In this document: piece after piece, positions 13,912 to 23,849 of the stretch
Layout of the letters: each line of letters starts with the position of its first letter
How positions within the stretch are numbered: the stretch's first letter is position 1
Assembly (NCBI GenBank): GCA_028023455.1
Contig: JAQFVV010012508.1
Location: 3,465,877 to 3,529,876, forward strand
Direction of reading: 5' to 3'
DNA length: 64,000 nt
From: Epiperipatus broadwayi
Taxonomy: Eukaryota > Onychophora > Udeonychophora > Euonychophora > Peripatidae
Made by a program: the position numbers and the translations under genes
The notes under the pieces: model-generated
The model's database searches: none
What the model saw: the letters and a program-made list of their open reading frames with translations, nothing else
What the model was told of the DNA's origin: nothing

Positions 13912-15270
13912 AACATCATCATCATCAACCATTATCAATACACTGCAGGATGAAGATCTCTCCAAGTGCAATCCATTTTCTCCAATCTTTAGCTTTTCTT
14001 CTCCACATCACCCCTGATCACTTTCTTATTTTATCCATCCATCTCACATGTGATCTTTTTCTGGGTCTTTTACAATCTCAAATTGTCCATCTATTATCAT
14101 CTCTTCTAGCAATATGTCCAGCCCAACTACACTTTTCTTTTAATTTTTTCAATGAGGTCAGTAACACCTGTTTGTTCTCTTACCCATATATAGCATTTTT
14201 GATCTCTTCTTGTAACTCACAACATGCATCTCTCCATACTTCTTTGATTGGTCTGAAGTCTCTGTATTGCTCTTCTATTAAGTGTCCAAGTCTCAGATCC
14301 ATAAGTAAAAACTGGTAAAACACATTTATTAAAAACCTTCCTTTTCAAACACATATGCATATTTTCTTTTAGTATCAAGTTATTTCCACCAAAAGCACTC
14401 CAAACAAGTTTAATTCTATGATTAATCACCCATTATGTTTCCATCTGTATTAATAATCTGACCAGAGCATTTATAACTGTTAACTTCTTCTAACTCATCA
14501 TAATCAATCTTTATTTTCATATCTTGAAAAAATCCATTAAACATTACTTTAGTCTTTTTAACATTTATCTTTAGTCCTACTTTCATATGATAACTCCTGC
14601 AACATCCTGCAGCTCTAAAGCATTTTAACTTAAATAATCTCCATTTACTCTCACTCCTTTAGCTTCCCATTTTAATTCACAAAATACATCTTGCAGCACT
14701 GCTGTAAAAAGTTTTGGAGATATGGAGTCACCCTGTCCTACACCCTTCTCAATGATGACTTTCCTGGTATCATTAAGTAATCTAATTGTTGCAAAAAAAT
14801 TTATCAAATTGTTGCAAAATTTTTTAGCAAAGTTATATACCAAATGTCTAAATGATAAAGATGTACCAGATGATTGGAAGAATGCAGTATTATTATTAAT
14901 ATTTAAAAAAGATAATAAAGGAGATATTAGAAATATATAGATCTATCAGCATTTTATCAGTTTTATACAAAATTTTTACCAATAGAATTACAACTCGCCT
15001 ACAGAGAACATTGGATTTCCACCAACCAAGAGGACGAGCCGGATTTAAAAGTGGTTTTGGTTCAGTAGATCATATCCAGGTATTGAGAGAAGTTATAGAA
15101 AGGATAAATGAATATGAGTTGCTATTATGCTTTGGATTTATAGATTATGAAAAGCATTTGATTTTATAAACATTTCTTCAGTGATTAAAGCATTAGACCA
15201 TCAATGTATAGATCCAGGATATTGTCATATTTTAAAGAATATTTATAAAAACGCAATAGCAACAATATAT
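13912..15270 (-). mobile_element. RTE-clade LINE copy with 5' inversion
   Basis: Positions 13912-14806 are the - strand 3' part of the element: the end of reverse transcriptase from GQGDSISPKLFTA through YGSETWTLNRRAIQRLQ to a (GAT)n-like 3' tail. Positions about 14811-15270 are the preceding RT part in + orientation (FLAKLYTKCLNDKDVPDDWKNA to NIYKNAIATI). The distal end of the + segment and the proximal start of the - segment correspond to the same internal position, near 21785 of the intact copy. Frames are broken throughout. Confidence 0.8.
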
Positions 15271-15324
15271 ATACATAGATATATATACGGAGACACACAC
15301 AAAAGTATTGAAATTTTTGTCCTG

Positions 15325-15385
15325 CAGGGGTCTCTCACTCATTTTGCTACTGATGATGACGACAGCGAAATGTACTTAGAAGCAT
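15325..15385 (+). ncRNA. Hammerhead-like motif, isolated candidate
   Basis: Contains CTGATGA, a short spacer tgacgacagc, then GAAATGTAC in the order of a type I hammerhead with a very short helix III. Helix II is weak and helix I is not convincing. It lies at the outer edge of the rearranged RTE copy. Confidence 0.3.
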
Positions 15386-16077
15386 TAACGTATTAGTAGA
15401 TAATGATTATCTACTTTAAGTTGTTTGCAATGGCTGAAAGATATTTCACTTTAGAAATATTTTGTTGTTGGATCTTAAAAATATGATAATATTTACGTAA
15501 AGTGAGAAAGACTCCAGATGGTGATAAAATTTTCTGTTAAATTTTTGAACATCTAAGATAAAATGATAATTCATTTTTGTACGAATATATGAAAAAAATA
15601 AAATCAATGATGGTGAATTTATGTTAATTTATATTCTCAATTTTCAAAAGTCCAATTGACACAAATAAGTGTAAATGGATCATGAACCATTTAAATACTT
15701 AAGAATATTTATATCTTGAATATTTGTGTGAAGTGAGTGTTTTATATATAGTTCTGTGATTTCTCCTAAAGCAAATTGCGCAGTTTTCTTTTTAAAAGCA
15801 TCCCCCCCCCCCTCTTGTCTTTAAAGCGAGAAAAAGAAAGTGAAAGATTTGAATGGATTTTCTTGTAAGGTTATGCCACCAGTTACAATTCACAAGTTAC
15901 GAATAGACGCAAAATACAAAGTATTTGCGATTACTGGCAAATCTTTTAATGTTAACTAAACTATAACAGCATGAAATAGAAATAACTTTTTTTATTACCA
16001 CATTTATTGAAGTGTGCAAGCGACTAGTATTTTTTTGTTTGCTTGTTTATACTAAATTCAAATATCTTATTTCTTTT

Positions 16078-16984
16078 GATATGATAATATGTTTGTCCAC
16101 CATCTATATTAAATGTAGAATATCTAATGTTTGTCCACCATCTTGTCTAGAAAATTTTAAACTGTATTTAAACTTTTCAAATACAAACAATTGTTAGTAA
16201 AACACAAAAATAGAAAACACAGGTTAGTAGATTACATATATAGGGGATTTGAACTCAAACTTTCAAGCAATCTTCAACTATCCACACTATCTCACATTAC
16301 TGATATACATGAACGCACACATGTAGAAAAGATAAATAATCACCAATATATACATTTCGTGCTGAACCAGCTCTCATCAGTTGGTCCAGATCACCATCTA
16401 CCATACATATATCTAATCACTGCTCAGTTTATATTAAGATAGCAAATCTTTATACTTTAATGGACAGGCTTCAATCTACTCCATCCTTCAACTCTTCAGC
16501 TATCTATATCATTGAAAATCTGATGATAGAATGCCCAAATCCCATACTTAACATTTTGAGTGATATTATTTTCCGCTCTTTTTCAAGTGCTTTAGCCCTG
16601 TCCAGTGTCAATATTAGCATAGGAGTCGAATTTATATCTTTAGATTCTTGAATATCAAATTTTAAGGTAATGCTATTCTGTTTGGTTGGAGGGTTGTCTT
16701 AAAATTTGTTATTTTAAGAATATAAAGGTCTGAGTTCGACTCCTAAGCTAGTATTGTCACTGATCAGGTCAACAACACCTGAAGAAGATTGGAGAACAAT
16801 ACAATTCAAAGTATTGTTTAATCTACTAATCTGTGTTCTCTATTTATGTGTTATTACCAACAGTTGTTTGTATTTGAAAAGTTTAAATAAAAATTTTTTC
16901 TAGTCATTCAACATTTAATGATAGATGATAGAAATAGTCTAACATAATATCACAACTAAAATACCATGAACACAAACCTTCAGG
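16078..16984. mobile_element. Composite foldback: family A plus PLE terminal repeat
   Basis: Flanked by the perfect 19-bp direct repeat caaatatcttatttctttt (16059-16077 and 16985-17003), so the whole 0.9 kb inserted as a unit. Inside are an inverted end fragment (16147-16235, matching the complement of about 16825-16905), a reversed family A unit (about 16223-16545) and a + oriented PLE-type terminal repeat (about 16681-16984) with a B-box-like gagttcgactcc and a CTGAAGA core. The frames here are non-coding. Confidence 0.7.
16341..16390 (-). ncRNA. Hammerhead ribozyme motif (family A, best-preserved core)
   Basis: On the - strand: helix I strand ACCAA, core CUGAUGA, helix II GAGCU-GGUUC-AGCAC (one internal A-A mismatch), core GAAA, a short helix III region UGUAUAUA, then UUGGU closing helix I. 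All invariant core residues are present. Expected cleavage is just before UUGG. Activity is inferred, not shown. Confidence 0.65.
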
Positions 16985-17417
16985 CAAATATCTTATTTCT
17001 TTTTTCTGAAGCTATCTGTCTTGCCATCTATAAAAGTATGAGTAATCTATAAACCCAGTTAACAGTTCAAACACATTCCCACATGACTGATTCATTATTG
17101 ACAAAAGATAGAACATGACAAGTTATATTACAAATGGAAACACTAATATATATAATACTATATTAAATACCAAAATTATATTAAGTTTGCAGAGATAGAC
17201 TGGTGAGTAAGTTCAAAATTAAAAAAATAGCTGAAAGGTGGCTTTATTGGTAAATTTCTTCCTGTAAATGATTAATAGCACATTTGGCAGTATCAAACAG
17301 ATCGCAAACTAATATGCCTGATTATCAATTACTTTTGTTTGTATAAATAAGCTTGTGAAAGGGTGATATAAACTACTGCTGCCATATGTAGAAATTAATA
17401 CGATAGAAATAACTTTG

Positions 17418-17902
17418 AAACAGGCAAAACTCTCCACACAGTAGTGCCACTCAGTGCAAGCCAGAGTAATCAATGGATGCAAGAAAGTTTGTGCATAAAA
17501 TCCCTATCTAGTGCCTACTCATCCAATATCCTCTGACTAGTTTCTAGCTTATGGCTTTCATCAGTGAGGAGCCTTGGATCTGAAAGCAGTGCACCTAGAT
17601 CTTAGGATCTAATTCAACCTTCCAGCAGTGCTACATAAAAGATGGGTGCTTGAGGGTTGCATTAGATCCTAAGATCTAGGTACACTGCTCTCAGATCCAA
17701 GGCTCCTCACTGATGAAAGCCACAAGCTAGAAACTAGTCTGGGGATATTAGATGAGTTGGCACTAGATAGGGATTTTATGAACAAACCTTCTTGTATCCA
17801 TTGATTACACTGGCTTGCACTGAGTGGCACTACTGTATGGAGAGTTTTGTCGGTTTTAACAACTTGAGCAATCATAAGAAATGGTGATCATGTGATATTT
17901 AG
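17418..17902. mobile_element. Family B foldback, complete with target-site duplication
   Basis: About 485 bp beginning aaacaggcaaaactctcc and ending gtgatatttag. It is flanked by the 14-bp repeat tagaaataacttttg-like: tagaaataactttg (17404-17417) and tagaaataattttg (17903-17916), one mismatch. Two inverted arms are separated by about 60 bp. Hammerhead-like motifs lie at about 17530-17575 (-) and 17701-17744 (+). The + copy has CTGATGA, an AGC/GCT hairpin, GAAACTAGTC and the cctca/tgggg helix I. Confidence 0.8.
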
Positions 17903-18516
17903 TAGAAATAATTTTGTAAGGATACAGAGGTAAAATCGAAATTCAGGAAACATGTCAATGAAATGTTTTCATTGGCCAAGGATTTTTTTTTTTTTTTAGC
18001 TTTTCTTGTTTTAATTTCTTTTCCACCTTGGCATTTATAGATACTCTGAGAGAACTGTTTCTATACCTTAAAAATAATTAAATCATTCACTCTATGCAGT
18101 TTGGTACACCTGTTAGAGCAACCAACATGAAATCGAAAGGTCTCAGGATTCATTGTGATGCAGGACTGGTGACAAACGTCTGAAGTACTGAATAATAAAG
18201 CATATGCCTTTTTTTATTAAACCATTCAATATATTTAAAGCTTATATAAGCAAATGTAAAAGAGGAGTCAACCTAACTAGCCATATAATTATTGGGTGAC
18301 AAATGAATTAAGTCTAAAAGAATTATTCTAATAAAAAGAGAGATAGAGAATACTTTAAGAAGTTGGCAAAAAAATCATAAGCATAGATAAAGTCTAAAAG
18401 TATTGTAATCACAAGCATATGTGTGTGTGTTTTTATCTCTTTACTTCAGTTAAAAAAAGGTTATGCATTTTTTCATGAAAATATTAATTCATTTTTTCTT
18501 TTTTTAAGTAAGTGAA

Positions 18517-18621
18517 ATGTCAAGTGTTGGTGGCCTAGCGGTTAGCGTAGCTGCCTTATAAGCAGCGGGCCCGGGTTCACTTCCCGGTTAATGCTTTGAC
18601 ATATATATATATATATATATA
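18517..18621 (+). mobile_element. Short tRNA-derived SINE, copy 2
   Basis: A tRNA-like body with A-box-like tggcctagcggttagcg, a perfect anticodon arm gctgc-cttataa-gcagc (TAT in the anticodon position) and a T-arm ccggg-ttcactt-cccgg. The ends form an extra inverted pair, tgtcaa at the start and tttgaca at the end. The tail is (AT)n. The TSD is aagtaagtgaa at 18506-18516 and 18622-18632. Confidence 0.8.
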
Positions 18622-18639
18622 AAGTAAGTGAACTAATAA

Positions 18640-19700
18640 AAAGTATTAATATACTTCCATCAAGTGGCTTGAATTAAAGTTGTGAGAACAGAAATTTCCA
18701 ATCTATATATAGTGAATAATGATAAAGATATGTGTAATTATGAGAATCTGATCTGGGCCAACTGATTAATGCTGGTTCAACATGAAATAATGCATGTTGG
18801 GGATTATACATCTTTTTCACATATCTTTGATCATATGTTTATGATTACATCCCTCTGTAAGGTGTTAAAAGTGGACAAAAACTAGTTCCTACCTTGTGTG
18901 AGAGTTATGTAGTGAAAATAACAATACAGAAATATTATTCATTAAATGGATAATCTCTACTCTAATGAAATCTAATAAAAATTTATAATATTTTCCATTA
19001 AGTGGTTTGTGTTAAAGTTATGAGGGTACACATCAATTTAATTGCAGTAATTTACCATCTATATATAGTAAACATTGATGAAGATATATATAAGAGAATG
19101 TGATCTGGGCCAACTGATGAATGTTGATTCACCATGAAATATGCATTTGGGAATCATACAACTTTTTCACATTTCTTGGTCACATGTTTATAATAACACT
19201 CTTCACAAGGTGTTAAAAGTAGATTGAAACCAGTCCCTATCTTGCAAGTGAGTTGTGTAGTGAAAATAATAATACAGGAATATATTCATTAAATAGATAA
19301 TCTCTAATCTAATGAATGACTAATAAAAAAGTATATTTCCATCAAGTGCTTTGTGTTAAAGTTGTGAGGGCAGTAAGTTTGACACCTATCGATTAAACTG
19401 TAGTAATCCACCATCTGTATCTAGTGAACAATGATGAAAATATGTTTAAGAGAATGTGATCTGGGCCAAGTGATGAGTACTGGTTTAGCACAAAATGTGT
19501 ATCTTGGGGGGGAGGGGGCTAATACCATTTTTTCCATGTACTTGGTCACATGTTTATAATTACACTCCTGCACAAGGTGTTAAAAGTGGATAGGAACCAG
19601 TCCCTATCTTGCATGTGAGTAGTAAAAATTACACTACAGAAATATTATTCATTAAGTGGATAATTTTAGTCTAATGAATAACTAATAAAAATTATTAATA
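18640..19700 (+). repeat. Tandem array of about 340-bp family A hammerhead units
   Basis: Three head-to-tail units start at ttccatcaagtg-like sequence (18655, 18993, 19337), spaced 338 and 344 bp. Each contains gatctgggccaa followed by a hammerhead region: CTGATTA at 18762, CTGATGA at 19114 and GTGATGA at about 19470, then a hairpin and GAAA or AAAA. Unit 2 has the intact CTGATGA/GAAA core with the GCCAA/UUGGG helix I. The layout matches retrozyme-type genomic arrays. Confidence 0.75.
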
Positions 19701-19768
19701 TATATATATATATATGTATGTACATATATATATATGGACACACACACACATATATATATATATATACA
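19698..19768 (+). repeat. TA / CACA microsatellite
   Basis: A mixed (TA)n and (CA)n tract between the family A array and the RTE LINE. It produces a spurious YIYIY reading frame. Confidence 0.85.
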
Positions 19769-19864
19769 ATTATAACAGACAAAAATAAATCATGGCCCTT
19801 ATTCCCAGGAGGCTGTAAAGTCACCAGCCAAGGCAGTGGTTGGTGGCTGAAGGTGGAGGGTGAT

Positions 19865-20690
19865 AAGAATCCCCTGATTGCGGAACCAGGCTCCCATTTG
19901 ATGACGACTTTTTATTTAGGTACTTACAACTGCAGATCACTTTCAAGTGAAGGAAGATTGCAAGAATTAGAAGAACTGTCTTATATTAAATGAGACATTG
20001 CTGGACTTTGTGAAGTTAGAAGAAAAGGTGAAGAGACAATTGATTTAAAAAGTGGACATGTACTCTATTATAAAGGCACAAATATTGGAAATACAAGTGG
20101 AGTAGGATTCATTATAAATAAAAAGTGGAAGAATAACATTGTGGAGATTGATAGTGTATCAGACAGAGTGGCAAGATTAGTTATACAACTTAATAGCAGA
20201 TACCAAATGCAGATAATTCAGGTTTATGCCCCAACAAGTTCTCATAGTGATGAAGTAGTAGGAAGATTTTTATATGGATGTACAAAAGGCTTTTGATCAG
20301 AGTAAACAACATTTTAAAATTGTTATGGGAGACTTTAATGCTAGAATTGGTAAACAAATGAAAGATGAAAGTGCTGTAGGTAATTTTGGTTATGGTAATA
20401 GAAATGAGAGAGGACATAGACTTGTGGAGTTTGCAGAAAAAGAAAAACTTTACATTATGAATTCTTTTTTTTGAGAAAAATGTTAAAAGGAAATGGACAT
20501 GGAAGCATCCAAATGAAGGTACAGCAGAATTAGATTATATTTTGACTAACAGGAAATACATATTTCAAGATTGTAATGTTCTTAATAAATTTAACACAGG
20601 AAGTGATCATCGATTAGTAAGATGTAAGATATGTGTCAATGCAAAACTAGAGAGACAAAAATTATTAAGAAAAAACAATTTTTACAATTG
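19865..20690 (+). pseudogene. RTE endonuclease domain, frame-broken
   Basis: Readable motifs in order: TYNCRSLSSEGRLQELEEL at the N-terminus, AGLCEVRRKGEE (catalytic Glu region), GVGFIINKKW, RVARLVIQL, QVYAPTSSHSDE, IVMGDFNARIGK (catalytic DxN), GHRLVEFAEKEKLYIMNSFF, ELDYILTNRKY and GSDHRLVRCK (catalytic His). This is the EEP/APE-like nuclease that nicks target DNA. A stop at about 19991 and frameshifts near 20270 and 20475 prevent a continuous product. Confidence 0.8.
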
Positions 20691-21137
20691 ATATTCCTAA
20701 TCTTCAGAAACATTCTAATGAATTTAAATTAGAATTTACAAATCGGTTTCAAGTATTAGTAGATTTTGAACATGATTCAGATTTGAATGAAATTAATATG
20801 AAAATAACTGATACACTGCAAAAAAGATAGCTGGTAGAAAAAAGCAGCAATTGACCAATAAAATTTCTACTGAGACTAGAGAATTTATTTAGGAAATTTA
20901 GGAATATGAAGATATATAAAAATGATGCATTAAATAGGATCGAATACCTCAAATTTTGTAAAATAGTGTGGAAAAGAGTTGAAAATGATATAAGAAACTA
21001 TAACTGAATTAGCAAGAAAAGCTGTAGAAGACAATAAAAGTCTCAAGAGTGTAAAACAACATTTTGGTATTGGTAGGAAATTTATATCTGCAATAAGAAA
21101 AAAAGATGGAATTATTACTAAAAAGAGAGATGACATT

Positions 21138-22517
21138 ATGAAATGGGTAGAAGACTTTTATCAAAAATTATATAGTAATAAAGAACAAGTACCTCCTATT
21201 TCTATTACATCTTCTGAATTGCCCAGAATTTTAAATGAAGAAGTGAAACATGCAATTAAATGTATGAAGAAAGGAAAGGCTCCAGGTAATGATGGAATTA
21301 TAATTGATATATTAAAAAAAGCAGGTGAAGAAATAGAATTTTTTTTAGCAAAGTTATATACCAAATGTCTAAATGATAAAGATATACCAGATGATTGGAA
21401 GAATGCAGTAATAATATTAATATTTAAAAAAGGTGATAAAGAAGATATTAGAAATTACAGACCTATCAGCCTTTTATCAGTTTTATACAAAATTTTTACC
21501 AAGATAATTACAACTCATCTACAAAGAACATTGGATTTCCACCAACCAAGAGAACAAGCTGGATTTAAAAGTGGTTTTAGTACAGTAGATCATATCCAGG
21601 TATTGAGAGAAGTTATAGAAAGGACAAATGAATATGAGTTGCCATTATGTTTTGGATTTGTAGATTATGAAAAGGCATTTGATTCTATAAACATTTCTTC
21701 AGTGATTAAAGCATTGGATCATCAAGGTATAGATCCAGGATATTGTCATATTTTAAAGAATATTTATAAAAATGCAACAGCAACAATTAGATTACATAAT
21801 GATACTGGGAAAGTCAACATTGAGAAAGGTGTAAGACAAGGTGACTCCATATCTCCAAAACTTTTTACAGCAGTGTTGCAAGAAGTATTTTGTGGATTAA
21901 AATGGGAAACTAAAGGAGTGAAAGTAAATGGAGATTATTTAAGTCATTTAGATTTTGCAGATGATATAGTTGTTTTTGCAAATAATGCTTCAGAGCTGCA
22001 GGAAATGTTGCAGGAGTTATCAGATGAAAGTAGGAAAGTAGGATTAAAGATAAATGTTAAAAAGACTAAAGTAATGTTTAATCAATTTGCTCAAAATATG
22101 AAAATAAAGATTGATTATGATGAATTAGAAGAAGTTAACAGTTACAAATATCTTGGTCAGATTATTAATACAGATGGAAACATAATGGATGAAATTAATC
22201 ATAGAATTAAATTTGGGTGGAGTGCTTTTGGTAGAAATAACTTGATACTAAAAGGAAATATCCCTATGTGTTTGAAAAGGAAGGTTTTTAACAAATGTGT
22301 TTTACCAGTTCTTACTTATGGATCTGAGACTTGGACACTTAATAGAAGAGCAATACAGAGACTTCAGACCACTCAAAGAAGTATGGAGAGATGCATGTTG
22401 GGAGTAACAAGAAGAGATCAAAAACACAATGTATGGGTAAGAGAACAAACAGGTGTTACTGACCTCATTGAAAAAATTAAAAAAATTGAAGTGGAGTTGC
22501 GTTGGACATATTGCTAA
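21138..22517 (+). CDS. RTE LINE reverse transcriptase, 459-codon ORF
   Basis: A long open frame covering the RT core. It contains KGKAPGNDGI (residues about 47-56), DWKNAVIILIFKKGDKEDIRNYRPISL (motifs 1-2), QAGFKSGFSTVDHI, FVDYEKAFDSI (catalytic Asp), GVRQGDSISPKLFT, LDFADDIVVFA (the catalytic DD pair), KTKVMFN, YKYLGQII and LPVLTYGSETWTLNRRAIQRLQ. The protein copies its RNA at nicked chromosomal targets. The ATG used here is internal to the true LINE polyprotein. A frameshift near 22498 cuts off the conserved C-terminus, which continues in another frame as HIAKRDD ... RPRKRPHVRWMDKI ... LQ-stop near 22700. The copy is therefore probably inactive but fairly young. Confidence 0.85.
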   Translation: MKWVEDFYQKLYSNKEQVPPISITSSELPRILNEEVKHAIKCMKKGKAPGNDGIIIDILKKAGEEIEFFLAKLYTKCLNDKDIPDDWKNAVIILIFKKGDKEDIRNYRPISLLSVLYKIFTKIITTHLQRTLDFHQPREQAGFKSGFSTVDHIQVLREVIERTNEYELPLCFGFVDYEKAFDSINISSVIKALDHQGIDPGYCHILKNIYKNATATIRLHNDTGKVNIEKGVRQGDSISPKLFTAVLQEVFCGLKWETKGVKVNGDYLSHLDFADDIVVFANNASELQEMLQELSDESRKVGLKINVKKTKVMFNQFAQNMKIKIDYDELEEVNSYKYLGQIINTDGNIMDEINHRIKFGWSAFGRNNLILKGNIPMCLKRKVFNKCVLPVLTYGSETWTLNRRAIQRLQTTQRSMERCMLGVTRRDQKHNVWVREQTGVTDLIEKIKKIEVELRWTYC

Positions 22518-23096
22518 AAGAGATGATAATAGATAGACAATTGAAATCTTAAACTGGATTCCAAGAGATTGTAAAAGACCCAGAAAGAGACCACATGTGA
22601 GATGGATGGATAAAATAAGAAAGTGTGCAGGGGTGATATGGAAAAGAGAAGCTAAGGATCGGAGATGGATTAAACTTGGAGAGACCTTCATCCTGCAGTA
22701 GATTAATAATGATTGATGATGATGACAATGATGTATCAAATGGTAGAAAATGTATAGAAATCTAACCCTAAATCAGAATATATATTATATCTTAGTGTTA
22801 AGGCGTTTAGGTTATACACTATTTACCTTTTGTATTTTCTATAGTAGTTAATAGCATAATACTTACTTCTATAAAAAGTATCATTATTCATTGATAAATG
22901 CTTGCAGTTAGTAAATACTTCTACCCTGCAGATGTCTATTTCTTAGATTAAGATATTTATCATCACTCTGCAGAATCTTCCATATCCTTCTTTAAAATGA
23001 TTAAAGTGACAGAACTCTAGAACATTTTCTATGCCCTTCATCATATTCTGACTGGTGAATAATATTTGAATCATCTTTTTAATCCATACATTATTA

Positions 23097-23098
<2 letters not shown>

Positions 23099-23140
<42 letters not shown>
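23099..23140 (+). repeat. (TA)n microsatellite
   Basis: About 42 bp of uninterrupted TA dinucleotides. Confidence 0.95.
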
Positions 23141-23143
<3 letters not shown>

Positions 23144-23740
23144 AACCTAATTAAAGGAGTTCAAATATTATAGATTCAATTGTAACTTAATAAAGATGAT
23201 CAAACGATCCAAATGTATTTAATAATTAAGAAACGATTCAAATATAAATATTTAGCTTAATAAACGAATAGAATTGTTGTAGAATTGTAGCTTTTATTTT
23301 ATATCAAAGAGCAAAGAATTGTATATGCAACTTGCTGAGCACAAGCCACTAAACAAAAAATCAGACTGAGGAAACGATTCAAATATAAATCTTGTAACTA
23401 ATAAACGAAAAGCATTGTAGCTTAAATTAAATTTTGAGAAGAATACCTGAGTAGTGGCTATTAAACAAAAAGGTCAGACTGAGTTATCAATCATATTAAG
23501 GGTCATTGGATTAAATGAAACATACTTCTGTAATTAGATTTCTCAAGATATCATAATATCAATAATTATAAACAAATCATTAATAACAACTATTATAACT
23601 CAGGTATATGGAAATCAAGTGAGGTGAGCACACTAGTAACTCAATAAAATATCTGCTCAGGTATACAGACAGTAGATTTTATCCACTTTCATTTCTTGGT
23701 TTGATGTTAAGTGCATATCCAAACAAATACCAAGTGAATA

Positions 23741-23840
23741 TGGTCTAGCAGGGCGCCACTAGATTATTTGAATCTAGACATGGTTATATCTAATAACCTT
23801 TCACAGGTACCGGGTTTGAATCCCTTTTTGGTACTTTATT
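23741..23840 (+). other. tRNA-like sequence with A- and B-box
   Basis: A-box-like tggtctagcagg (23741-23752) and B-box-like gggtttgaatccc (about 23812-23824), about 60 bp apart, with a ctagatt/gaatctag hairpin between them. The spacing is too long for an ordinary tRNA. It could be a tRNA-derived SINE head or a tRNA pseudogene. No TSD found. Confidence 0.35.
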
Positions 23841-23849
23841 TCTAATAAA

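Larger units (their letters stand above)
19780..22735 (+). mobile_element. RTE-clade LINE, near full length
   Basis: About 2.95 kb: an apurinic-type endonuclease, reverse transcriptase and C-terminal domain in order, broken by a few frameshifts and stops, ending in a GAT-rich 3' tail (gattgatgatgatgac). The short length, single-ORF organisation and trinucleotide tail are typical of RTE elements. Two other copies in the window share its 3' half. It is the most plausible source of the machinery for the tRNA SINEs with 11-16 bp TSDs (inference). Confidence 0.88.

Noticed and set aside
18085-18195. Possible tRNA-derived SINE (ggtacacctgttagagc)
   Set aside because: A-box is imperfect, no B-box and no TSD.
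22302-22739. - strand 145-codon frame over the LINE 3' end
   Set aside because: Antisense of the RTE C-terminal coding region.
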